A stretch of DNA of 64,000 nt from Meghimatium bilineatum. Its lineage: Eukaryota; Mollusca; Gastropoda; Stylommatophora; Philomycidae. The position numbers were made by a program, and so were the translations under genes. Positions 27,391-39,225 of this stretch are shown in pieces; position 1 is the first letter of the stretch, and the number at the start of each line of letters is the position of its first letter. The stretch is from positions 22,254,589 through 22,318,588 of the forward strand of contig CM067304.1 in the NCBI GenBank assembly GCA_034231615.1. The letters are read 5' to 3'. A model generated the notes under the pieces. That model was not told where the DNA came from, ran no database searches, and was given only the letters and a program-made list of their open reading frames with translations.

Positions 27391-30300
27391 TTGTATTACA
27401 GCTTAATACGTCAGAACACTGGCGTATTACAAACGTATTGGGTGTATTGCAGTTTAGTACGCCAAAACTCGTTGTATTCTGGCATATTACTCACACGTTC
27501 ATTGTACTGAAGCTTACTACACTAGAATTGAGTGTATTCTGGCCCATTACACATGATTTCGTTGTATTGCAGCTTAATACTGCAGAACACTGACGTATTA
27601 CACAAGAATTGGGTGTATTGCACTTTAGTACGCCAAAACTCGTTGTATTCTGGCATATTACTCACACATTCATTGTACTGAAGCTTACTACACTAGAATT
27701 GAGTGTATTCTGGCCCATTACACATGATTTCCTTGTATTGCAGCTTAATACGTCAGAACACTGGCTTATTACACACGAATTGGGTGTATTGCAGTTTAGT
27801 ACGCCAAAACTCGTTGTATTCTGGCATATTACTCACACATTCATTGTACTGAAGCTTACTACACAAGAATTGAATGTATTCTGGCCTATTGCACATGATT
27901 TCTTTGTACTGCAGCTTAATACGTCAGAACACTGACATATTACACACGAATTGGGTGTATTGCAGTTTAGTACGCAAAAACTCGTTGTATTCTGGCATAT
28001 TACTCACACATTCATTGTACTGAAACTTACTACACTAGAATTGAGTGTATTCTGGCCTATTGCACATGATTTCCTTGTATTGCAGTTTAATACGTCAGAA
28101 CACTGGCTTATTACACACGAATTGGGTGTATTGCAGTTTAGTACGCCAAAACTCGTTGTATTCCGGGATATTAATCACAAATTCATTGTACTGAAGCTTA
28201 CTACACAAGAATTGAATGTATTCTGGCCTATTGCACATGATTTCGTTGTACTGCAGCTTAATACGTCAGAACACTGACATATTACACACGAATTGGGTGT
28301 ATTGCAGTTTAGTACGCAAAAACTCGTTGTATTCTGGCATCTTACTCACAAATTCATTGTACAGAAGCTTACTAAACAAGAATTGAGTGTATTCTAGCCT
28401 ATTGCACATGATTTCGTTGTATTGCAGCTTTATGCGTCAGAACACTGGCGTATTACAAACGAATTGGGTGTATTGCAGTTTAGTACGCCAAAACTAGTTG
28501 TATTCTGGCATATTACTCACAAATTCATTGTACTGAAGCTTACTACACTAGAAATGAGTGTATTCTAGCCTATTGCACATTATTTCGTTGTATTGCAGCT
28601 TAATACGTCAGAACACTGGCGTATTACAAACGAATTGGGTATATTGCAGTTTAGTACGCCAAATCTCGTTGTATTCTGGCATATTACTCACAAATTCATT
28701 GTACTGAAGCTTACTACACATGATTTGAGTGTGTTCTGGCCTATTGCACATGATTTCGTTGTATTGCAGCTTAATACGTCAGAACACTGGCGTATTACAA
28801 ACGAATTGGGTATATTGCAGTTTAGTACGACAAAACTCGTTGTATTCTGGCATATTACTCACAAATTCATTATACTGAAGCTTACTACACTAGAAATGAG
28901 TGTATTCTAGCCTATTGCACATTATTTCGTTGTATTGCAGCTTAATACGTCAGAACACTGGCGTATTACAAACGAATTGGGTATATTGCAGTTTAGTACG
29001 CCAAATCTCGTTGTATTCTGGCATATTACTAACAAATTCATTGTACTGAAGCTTACTACACATGATTTGAGTGTATTCTGGCCTATTGCACATGATTTCG
29101 TTGTATTGCAGCTTAATACTGCAGAACACTGGCGTATTAAACACGAATTGGGTGTATTGCAGTTTAGTACGCCAAAACTCGTTGTATTCTGGGATATTAC
29201 TCACAAATTCATTGTACTGAAGCTTACTACACAAGAATTGAGTGTATTCTAGCCTATTGCACATGATTTCCTTGTATTACAGCTTAATACGTCAGAACAC
29301 TGGCGTATTACAAACGTATTGGGTGTATTGCAGTTTAGTACGCCAAAACTCGTTGTATTCTGGCATATTACTCACACGTTCATTGTACTGAAGCTTACTA
29401 CACTAGAATTGAGTGTATTCTGGCCCATTACACATGATTTCGTTGTATTGCAGCTTAATACTGCAGAACACTGACGTATTACACAAGAATTGGGTGTATT
29501 GCACTTTAGTACGCCAAAACTCGTTGTATTCTGGCATATTACTCACACATTCATTGTACTGAAGCTTACTACACTAGAATTGAGTGTATTCTGGCCCATT
29601 ACACATGATTTCCTTGTATTGCAGCTTAATACGTCAGAACACTGGCTTATTACACACGAATTGGGTGTATTGCAGTTTAGTACGCCAAAACTCGTTGTAT
29701 TCTGGCATATTACTCACAAATTCATTGTACTGAAGCTTACTACACAAGAATTGAATGTATTCTGGCCTATTGCACATGATTTCTTTGTACTGCAGCTTAA
29801 TACGTCAGAACACTGACATATTACACACGAATTGGGTGTATTGCAGTTTAGTACGCAAAAACTCGTTGTATTCTGGCATATTACTCACACATTCATTGTA
29901 CTGAAACTTACTACACTAGAATTGAGTGTATTCTGGCCTATTGCACATGATTTCCTTGTATTGCAGTTTAATACGTCAGAACACTGGCTTATTACACACG
30001 AATTGGGTGTATTGCAGTTTAGTACGCCAAAACTCGTTGTATTCCGGGATATTAATCACAAATTCATTGTACTGAAGCTTACTACAGAAGAATTGAATGT
30101 ATTCTGGCCTATTGCACATGATTTCGTTGTACTGCAGCTTAATACGTCAGAACACTGACATATTACACACGAATTGGGTGTATTGCAGTTTAGTACGCAA
30201 AAACTCGTTGTATTCTGGCATCTTACTCACAAATTCATTGTACAGAAGCTTACTAAACAAGAATTGAGTGTATTCTAGCCTATTGCACATGATTTCGTTG

Positions 30301-31140
30301 TATTGCAGCTTTATGCGTCAGAACACTGGCGTATTACAAACGAATTGGGTGTATTGCAGTTTAGTACGCCAAAACTAGTTGTATTCTGGCATATTACTCA
30401 CAAATTCATTGTACTGAAGCTTACTACACTAGAAATGAGTGTATTCTAGCCTATTGCACATTATTTCGTTGTATTGCAGCTTAATACGTCAGAACACTGG
30501 CGTATTACAAACGAATTGGGTATATTGCAGTTTAGTACGCCAAATCTCGTTGTATTCTGGCATATTACTCACAAATTCATTGTACTGAAGCTTACTACAC
30601 ATGATTTGAGTGTGTTCTGGCCTATTGCACATGATTTCGTTGTATTGCAGCTTAATACGTCAGAACACTGGCGTATTACAAACGAATTGGGTATATTGCA
30701 GTTTAGTACGACAAAACTCGTTGTATTCTGGCATATTACTCACAAATTCATTATACTGAAGCTTACTACACTAGAAATGAGTGTATTCTAGCCTATTGCA
30801 CATTATTTCGTTGTATTGCAGCTTAATACGTCAGAACACTGGCGTATTACAAACGAATTGGGTATATTGCAGTTTAGTACGCCAAATCTCGTTGTATTCT
30901 GGCATATTACTAACAAATTCATTGTACTGAAGCTTACTACACATGATTTGAGTGTATTCTGGCCTATTGCACATGATTTCGTTGTATTGCAGCTTAATAC
31001 TGCAGAACACTGGCGTATTAAACACGAATTGGGTGTATTGCAGTTTAGTACGCCAAAACTCGTTGTATTCTGGGATATTACTCACAAATTCATTGTACTG
31101 AAGCTTACTACACAAGAATTGAGTGTATTCTAGCCTATTG
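27150..31140 (+). repeat. Tandem duplication, offset 1881 bp (11 monomers)
   Basis: Landmarks pair at 27609/29490, 27951/29832, 28593/30474 and 28935/30816, all 1881 bp = 11 x 171. Shared rare markers include tgtattacagctt (27,393 and 29,274), gtacgacaaaactcg (about 28,826 and 30,707) and cattactaacaaattc (about 29,025 and 30,906). The copies part company after about 31,145, where tgtattgcag replaces tgtattacag. The block also resembles 9.3-12.9 kb, linked by the rare tgtattacag at about 9,253. Confidence 0.8.
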
Positions 31141-31159
31141 CACATGATTTCCTTGTATT

Positions 31160-33597
31160 GCAGCTTAATACGTCAGAACACTGGCGTATTACAAACGTAT
31201 TGGGTGTATTGCAGTTTAGTACGCCAAAACTCGTTGTATTCTGGCATATTACTCACAAATTCATTGTACTGAAGCTTACTACACAAGAATTGAGTGTATT
31301 CTAGCCTATTGCACATGATTTCCTTGTATTGCAGCTTAATACGTCAGAACACTGGCGTATTACAAACGTATTGGGTGTATTGCAGTTTAGTACGCCAAAA
31401 CTCGTTGTATTCTGGCATATTACTCACACGTTCATTGTACTGAAGCTTACTACACTAGAATTGAGTGTATTCTGGCCCATTACACATTATTTCGTTGTAT
31501 TGCAGCTTAATACTGCAGAACACTGACGTATTACACAAGAATTGGGTGTATTGCACTTTGGTACGCCAAAACTCGTTGTATTCTGGCATATTACTCACAC
31601 ATTCATTGTACTGAAACTTACTACACTAGAATTGAGTGTATTCTGGCCTTTTGCACATGATTTCCTTGTATTGCAGTTTAATACGTCAGAACACTGGCTT
31701 ATTACACACGAATTGGGTGTATTGCAGTTTAGTACGCCAAAACTCGTTGTATTCCGGGATATTAATCACAAATTCATTGTACTGAAGCTTACTACACAAG
31801 AATTGAATGTATTCTGGCCTATTGCACATGATTTCGTTGTACTGCAGCTTAATACGTCAGAACACTGACATATTACACACGAATTGGGTGTATTGCAGTT
31901 TAGTACGCAAAAACTCGTTGTATTCTGGCATCTTACTCACAAATTCATTGTACAGAAGCTTACTAAACAAGAATTGAGTGTATTCTAGCCTATTGCACAT
32001 GATTTCGTTGTATTGCAGCTTTATGCGTCAGAACACTGGCGTATTACAAACGAATTGGGTGTATTGCAGTTTAGTACGCCAAAACTAGTTGTATTCTGGC
32101 ATATTACTCACAAATTCATTATACTGAAGCTTACTACACTAGAAATGAGTGTATTCTAGCCTATTGCACATTATTTCGTTGTATTGCAGCTTAATACGTC
32201 AGAACACTGGCGTATTACAAATTGGGTATATTGCAGTTTAGTACGCCAAATCTTGTTGTATTCTGGCATATTACTAACAAATTCATTGTACTGAAGCTTA
32301 CTACACATGATTTGAGTGTATTCTGGCCTATTGCACATGATTTCGTTGTATTGCAGCTTAATACTGCAGAACACTGGCGTATTAAACACGAATAGGGTGT
32401 ATTGCAGTTTAGTACGCCAAAACTCGTTGTATTCTGGGATATTACTCACAAATTCATTGTACTGAAGCTTACTACACAAGAATTGTGTGTATTCTAGCCT
32501 ATTGCACATGATTTCCTTGTATTGCAGCTTAATACGTCAGAACACTGGCGTATTACAAACGTATTGGGTGTATTGCAGTTTAGTACGCCAAAACTCGTTG
32601 TATTCTGGCATATTACTCACAAATTCATTGTACTGAAGCTTACTACACATGATTTGAGTGTATTCTGGCCTATTGCACATGATTTCGTTGTATTGCTGCT
32701 TAATACTGCAGAACACTGGCGTATTAAACACGAATTGGGTGTATTGCAGTTTAGTACGCCAAAACTCGTTGTATTCTGGGATATTACTCACAAATTCATT
32801 GTACTGAAGCTTACTACACAAGAATTGAGTGTATTCTAGCCTATTGCACATGATTTCCTTGTATTGCAGCTTAATACGTCAGAACACTGGCGTATTACAA
32901 ACGTATTGGGTGTATTGCAGTTTAGTACGCCAAAACTCGTTGTATTCTGGCATATTACTCACACGTTCATTGTACTGAAGCTTACTACACTAGAATTGAG
33001 TGTATTCTGGCCCATTACACATGATTTCGTTGTATTGCAGCTTAATACTGCAGAACACTGACGTATTACACAAGAATTGGGTGTATTGCACTTTAGTACG
33101 CCAAAACTCGTTGTATTCTGGCATATTACTCACACATTCATTGTACTCAAACTTACTACACTAGAATTGAGTGTATTCTGGCCTATTGCACATGATTTCC
33201 TTGTATTGCAGCTTAATACGTCAGAACACTGGCTTATTACACACGAATTGGGTGTATTGCAGTTTAGTACGCCAAAACTCGTTGTATTCCGGGATATTAC
33301 TCACAAATTCATTGTACTGAAGCTTACTACACAAGAATTGAATGTATTCTGGCCTATTGCACATGATTTCTTTGTACTGCAGCTTAATACGTCAGAAAAC
33401 TGACATATTACACACGAATTGGGTGTATTGAAGTTTAGTACGCAAAAACTCGTTGTATTCTGGCATCTTACTCACAAATTCATTGTACAGAAGCTTACTA
33501 AACTAGAATTGAGTGTATTCTAGCCTATTGCACATGATTTCGTTGTATTGCAGCTTTATACGTCAGAAACCTGGCGTATTTCAAACGAATTGGGTGT
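31160..33597 (+). repeat. Copy 1 of a roughly 2.44-kb duplicated segment (4100-bp offset)
   Basis: This segment recurs 4100 bp downstream with unusually clear private markers: a 4-bp deletion at the p6/p1 junction (attacaaattgggta near 32,215), a stop-creating cgaatagggtg near 32,390, gaattgtgtg near 32,482, gtattgctgctt near 32,691 and gtattgaagttt near 33,427. The offset is 24 x 171 - 4, the -4 coming from the deletion. Between the copies lies a different block (about 33.6-35.26 kb) that resembles 27.1-28.8 kb at offset 6494. Confidence 0.82.
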
Positions 33598-35259
33598 ATT
33601 GAAGTTTAGTACGCCAGATCTCGTTGTATTCTGGCATATTACTCACAAATTCATTGTACTGAAGCTTACTACACATGATTTGAGTGTATTCTGGCCTATT
33701 GCACATGATTTCGTTGTATTGCAGCTTAATACTGCAGAACACTGGCGTATTAAACACGAATTGGGTGTATTGCAGTTTAGTACGCCAAAACTCGTTGTAT
33801 TCTGGGATATTACTCACAAATTCATTGTACTGAAGCTTACTACACAAGAATTGAGTGTATTCTAGCCTATTGCACATGATTTCCTTGTATTACAGCTTAA
33901 TACGCCAGAACACTGGCGTATTACAAACGTATTGGGTGTATTGCAGTTTAGTACGCCAAAACTCGTTGTATTCTGGCATATTACTCACACGTTCATTGTA
34001 CTGAAGCTTACTACACTAGAATTGAGTGTATTCTGGCCCATTACACATGATTTCGTTGTATTGCAGCTTAATACTGCAGAACACTGACGTATTACACAAG
34101 AATTGGGTGTATTGCACTTTAGTACGCCAAAACTCGTTGTATTCTGGCATATTACTCACACATTCATTGTACTGAAGCTTACTACACTAGAATTGAGTGT
34201 ATTCTGGCCCATTACACATGATTTCCTTGTATTGCAGCTTAATACGTCAGAACACTGGCTTATTACACACGAATTGGGTGTATTGCAGTTTAGTACGCCA
34301 AAACTCGTTGTATTCTGGCATATTACTCACAAATTCATTGTACTGAAGCTTACTACACAAGAATTGAATGTATTCTGGCCTATTGCACATGATTTCTTTG
34401 TACTGCAGCTTAATACGTCAGAACACTGACATATTACACACGAATTGGGTGTATTGCAGTTTAGTACGCAAAAACTCGTTGTATTCTGGCATATTACTCA
34501 CACATTCATTGTACTGAAACTTACTACACTAGAATTGAGTGTATTCTGGCCTATTGCACATGATTTCCTTGTATTGCAGTTTAATACGTCAGAACACTGG
34601 CTTATTACACACGAATTGGGTGTATTGCAGTTTAGTACGCCAAAACTCGTTGTATTCCGGGATATTAATCACAAATTCATTGTACTGAAGCTTACTACAC
34701 AAGAATTGAATGTATTCTGGCCTATTGCACATGATTTCGTTGTACTGCAGCTTAATACGTCAGAACACTGACATATTACACACGAATTGGGTGTATTGCA
34801 GTTTAGTACGCAAAAACTCGTTGTATTCTGGCATCTTACTCACAAATTCATTGTACAGAAGCTTACTAAACAAGAATTGAGTGTATTCTAGCCTATTGCA
34901 CATGATTTCGTTGTATTGCAGCTTTATGCGTCAGAACACTGGCGTATTACAAACGAATTGGGTGTATTGCAGTTTAGTACGCCAAAACTAGTTGTATTCT
35001 GGCATATTACTCACAAATTCATTGTACTGAAGCTTACTACACTAGAAATGAGTGTATTCTAGCCTATTGCACATTATTTCGTTGTATTGCAGCTTAATAC
35101 GTCAGAACACTGGCGTATTACAAACGAATTGGGTATATTGCAGTTTAGTACGCCAAATCTCGTTGTATTCTGGCATATTACTCACAAATTCATTGTACTG
35201 AAGCTTACTACACATGATTTGAGTGTGTTCTGGCCTATTGCACATGATTTCGTTGTATT

Positions 35260-37697
35260 GCAGCTTAATACGTCAGAACACTGGCGTATTACAAACGTAT
35301 TGGGTGTATTGCAGTTTAGTACGCCAAAACTCGTTGTATTCTGGCATATTACTCACAAATTCATTGTACTGAAGCTTACTACACAAGAATTGAGTGTATT
35401 CTAGCCTATTGCACATGATTTCCTTGTATTGCAGCTTAATACGTCAGAACACTGGCGTATTACAAACGTATTGGGTGTATTGCAGTTTAGTACGCCAAAA
35501 CTCGTTGTATTCTGGCATATTACTCACACGTTCATTGTACTGAAGCTTACTACACTAGAATTGAGTGTATTCTGGCCCATTACACATTATTTCGTTGTAT
35601 TGCAGCTTAATACTGCAGAACACTGACGTATTACACAAGAATTGGGTGTATTGCACTTTGGTACGCCAAAACTCGTTGTATTCTGGCATATTACTCACAC
35701 ATTCATTGTACTGAAACTTACTACACTAGAATTGAGTGTATTCTGGCCTTTTGCACATGATTTCCTTGTATTGCAGTTTAATACGTCAGAACACTGGCTT
35801 ATTACACACGAATTGGGTGTATTGCAGTTTAGTACGCCAAAACTCGTTGTATTCCGGGATATTAATCACAAATTCATTGTACTGAAGCTTACTACACAAG
35901 AATTGAATGTATTCTGGCCTATTGCACATGATTTCGTTGTACTGCAGCTTAATACGTCAGAACACTGACATATTACACACGAATTGGGTGTATTGCAGTT
36001 TAGTACGCAAAAACTCGTTGTATTCTGGCATCTTACTCACAAATTCATTGTACAGAAGCTTACTAAACAAGAATTGAGTGTATTCTAGCCTATTGCACAT
36101 GATTTCGTTGTATTGCAGCTTTATGCGTCAGAACACTGGCGTATTACAAACGAATTGGGTGTATTGCAGTTTAGTACGCCAAAACTAGTTGTATTCTGGC
36201 ATATTACTCACAAATTCATTATACTGAAGCTTACTACACTAGAAATGAGTGTATTCTAGCCTATTGCACATTTTTTCGTTGTATTGCAGCTTAATACGTC
36301 AGAACACTGGCGTATTACAAATTGGGTATATTGCAGTTTAGTACGCCAAATCTTGTTGTATTCTGGCATATTACTAACAAATTCATTGTACTGAAGCTTA
36401 CTACACATGATTTGAGTGTATTCTGGCCTATTGCACATGATTTCGTTGTATTGCAGCTTAATACTGCAGAACACTGGCGTATTAAACACGAATAGGGTGT
36501 ATTGCAGTTTAGTACGCCAAAACTCGTTGTATTCTGGGATATTACTCACAAATTCATTGTACTGAAGCTTACTACACAAGAATTGTGTGTATTCTAGCCT
36601 ATTGCACATGATTTCCTTGTATTGCAGCTTAATACGTCAGAACACTGGCGTATTACAAACGTATTGGGTGTATTGCAGTTTAGTACGCCAAAACTCGTTG
36701 TATTCTGGCATATTACTCACAAATTCATTGTACTGAAGCTTACTACACATGATTTGAGTGTATTCTGGCCTATTGCACATGATTTCGTTGTATTGCTGCT
36801 TAATACTGCAGAACACTGGCGTATTAAACACGAATTGGGTGTATTGCAGTTTAGTACGCCAAAACTCGTTGTATTCTGGGATATTACTCACAAATTCATT
36901 GTACTGAAGCTTACTACACAAGAATTGAGTGTATTCTAGCCTATTGCACATGATTTCCTTGTATTGCAGCTTAATACGTCAGAACACTGGCGTATTACAA
37001 ACGTATTGGGTGTATTGCAGTTTAGTACGCCAAAACTCGTTGTATTCTGGCATATTACTCACACGTTCATTGTACTGAAGCTTACTACACTAGAATTGAG
37101 TGTATTCTGGCCCATTACACATGATTTCGTTGTATTGCAGCTTAATACTGCAGAACACTGACGTATTACACAAGAATTGGGTGTATTGCACTTTAGTACG
37201 CCAAAACTCGTTGTATTCTGGCATATTACTCACACATTCATTGTACTGAAACTTACTACACTAGAATTGAGTGTATTCTGGCCTATTGCACATGATTTCC
37301 TTGTATTGCAGCTTAATACGTCAGAACACTGGCTTATTACACACGAATTGGGTGTATTGCAGTTTAGTACGCCAAAACTCGTTGTATTCCGGGATATTAC
37401 TCACAAATTCATTGTACTGAAGCTTACTACACAAGAATTGAATGTATTCTGGCCTATTGCACATGATTTCTTTGTACTGCAGCTTAATACGTCAGAAAAC
37501 TGACATATTACACACGAATTGGGTGTATTGAAGTTTAGTACGCAAAAACTCGTTGTATTCTGGCATCTTACTCACAAATTCATTGTACAGAAGCTTACTA
37601 AACTAGAATTGAGTGTATTCTAGCCTATTGCACATGATTTCGTTGTATTGCAGCTTTATACGTCAGAAACCTGGCGTATTTCAAACGAATTGGGTGT
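35260..37697 (+). repeat. Copy 2 of the roughly 2.44-kb duplicated segment
   Basis: It repeats every marker of 31,160-33,597 at +4100: the 4-bp deletion near 36,315, cgaatagggtg near 36,490, gaattgtgtg near 36,582, gtattgctgctt near 36,791 and gtattgaagttt near 37,527. I noticed only a few differences, for example cacattttttcg at 36,268 versus cacattatttcg, and gtactgaaac at 37,245 versus gtactcaaac. Similarity ends at about 37,700, where copy 1 has gccagatctcg and this copy has gccaaaactcg. Confidence 0.82.
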
Positions 37698-37699
37698 AT

Positions 37700-38795
37700 T
37701 GCAGTTTAGTACGCCAAAACTCGTTGTATTCTGGCAAATTAATCACAAATTCATTGTACTGAATCTTACTATACAAGAATTGAGTGTATTCTAGCCTATT
37801 GCACATGATTTCGTTGTATTGCAGCTTAATACGTCAGAACACTGGCGTATTACAAACGAGTTGGGTATATTGCAGTTTAGTACGCCAAAACTCGTTGTAT
37901 TCTGGCATATTACTCACAAATTCATTGTACTGAAGCTTACTACACACGAATTGAGTGTATTCTGGCCTATTGCACATGATTTCGTTGTACTGCAGCTTAA
38001 TACGTCAGAACACTGACATATTACACACGAATTGGGTGTATTGCAGTTTAGTACGCCAAAACTAGTTGTATTCTGGCATATTACTCACAAATTCATTGTA
38101 CTGAAGCTTACTACACTAGAAATGAGTGTATTCTAGCCTTTTGCACATTATGTCGTTGTATTGCAGCTTAATACGTCAGAACACTGGCGTATTACAAACG
38201 AATTGGGTATATTGCAGTTTAGTACGCCTAAACTCGTTGTATTCTGGCATATTACTCACAAATTCATTGTACTGAAGCTTACTACACTAGAAATGAGTGC
38301 ATTCTAGCCTATTGCACATGATTTCGTTGTATTGCAGCTTAATACGTCAGAACACTGGCGTATTACCAACTAATTGGGTATATTGCAGTTTAGTACGCCA
38401 AAACTCGTTGTATTCTGGCATATTACTCACAAATTCATTGTACTGAAGCTTACTACACAAGATTTGAGTGTATTCTGGCCTATTGCACATGATTTCGTTA
38501 TATTGCAGCTTAATACTGCAGAACACTGGCGTATTAAACACGAATTGGGTGTATTGCAGTTTAGTACGCCATAACTCGTTGTATTCTGGGATATTACTCA
38601 CAAATTCATTGTACTGAAGCTTACTACACAAAAATTGAGTGTATTCTAGCCTATTGCACATGATTTCTTTGTATTGCAGCTTAATACGTCAGAACACTGG
38701 CTTATTACACACGAATTGGGTGTATTGCAGTTTAGTACGCCAAAACTCTTTGTATTCCGGGATATTGCTCACAAATTCATTGTACTGAAGCTTAC
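37700..38795 (+). repeat. Divergent right edge of array A
   Basis: These last six or so A monomers carry more private changes than the interior: attaatcac (37,737), ttacacacgaattgag (37,938), ccttttgcacattatgtcg (38,136), cgcctaaactcg (38,225), gagtgcattc (38,295), attaccaactaattggg (38,362), gccataactcg (38,568), acaaaaattgag (38,625) and gatattgctcac (38,761). Monomer phase stays at 171 bp. Accumulated private variants next to a change of repeat type fit an array edge that is poorly homogenised. That interpretation is inference. Confidence 0.75.
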
Positions 38796-38806
38796 TACAC
38801 TAGAAG
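38784..38806 (+). other. A-to-B array junction inside one monomer
   Basis: Up to 38,784 the p3 protorepeat is A-like (cattgtactgaag; B has cattgttctgaag). From 38,803 it is B-like (gaagtgagtctattc, then the B-specific ataagacatcatttcg and gcagcataatacg). The shared stretch ctgaagcttactacactaga between them holds the breakpoint. The exchange is in register: no bases are gained or lost, as expected for recombination between two aligned monomers of the same family rather than insertion of unrelated DNA. Confidence 0.8.
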
Positions 38807-39225
38807 TGAGTCTATTCTGGCCTATAAGACATCATTTCGTTGTATTGCAGCATAATACGTCAGAATACTGTCGTATTAAACACAAATAGGTCTTGCTGTT
38901 TAGTACGTCAAAACTCAGTGTTCTATGGCATATTACTCACAAAGTGGGTGTACTGCAGCTTACTACACTTGAATTGAGTGTATTCTGGCCTGTTACACAT
39001 GACTTCGTTGTTTTGCAGCTTAATAGCTAAGAACACTGGCGTATAACACACAAATTAGGTCTCTTGCTGTTTAGTACGTCAAAACTCAGTGTTCTATGGC
39101 ATATTACTCACAAAGTGGGTGTACTGCAGCTTACTACACTTGAATTGAGTGTATTCTGGCCTGTTACACATTAGTTGTTTTGCAGCTTAATAACTAAGAA
39201 CACTCGTGAATTATACACAAATTAG
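38807..39225 (+). repeat. Irregular first units of array B, with extra monomer i copies
   Basis: After the junction the order is: end of a monomer iii, then two consecutive monomer-i-like copies (gtgggtgtactgcag at about 38,944 and 39,114), before the first regular monomer ii near 39,230. Rare variants cluster here: acaaagtggg twice, cagcttaatagctaag, and a deletion giving acacattagttg near 39,166. The extra copy makes the local structure i-i-ii-iii. Confidence 0.7.

Larger units (their letters stand above)
1..38795 (+). repeat. Satellite array A: about 227 tandem copies of a 171-bp monomer
   Basis: Landmarks such as tattgcag, gtacgccaaaactcg and tgaagcttactacac recur every 171 bp in one orientation from the first base to about 38.79 kb, with no interruption by foreign sequence. 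A typical monomer has 33 G, 32 C, 48 A and 58 T (38% GC, T-rich on this strand). Monomers differ by a small set of recurrent substitutions: ctggcc/ctagcc, ctggcg/ctgacg, gatttcg/gatttcc/gatttct, catatt/gatatt. These are shuffled into longer higher-order repeats. Departures from 171 bp are few: +3 bp in eight monomers (near 2651, 5051, 6422, 13264, 14635, 17374, 18745, 21998), -1 bp near 610-630, and -4 bp near 32,221 and 36,321. Most monomers carry a HindIII site (aagctt), so a 171-bp HindIII ladder is expected. The length equals primate alpha satellite but I see no sequence resemblance. The array is cut by the left window edge. Confidence 0.97.

Noticed and set aside
1..38795. CRISPR array, because of regular 30-bp elements
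   Set aside because: The elements are contiguous and diverged from each other, with no unique spacers, leader or cas genes.
1..38795. Primate alpha satellite, suggested by the 171-bp period
   Set aside because: I see none of the alpha satellite sequence features I know, no full CENP-B box, and an internal 30-bp structure not known for that family. A direct alignment would settle it.
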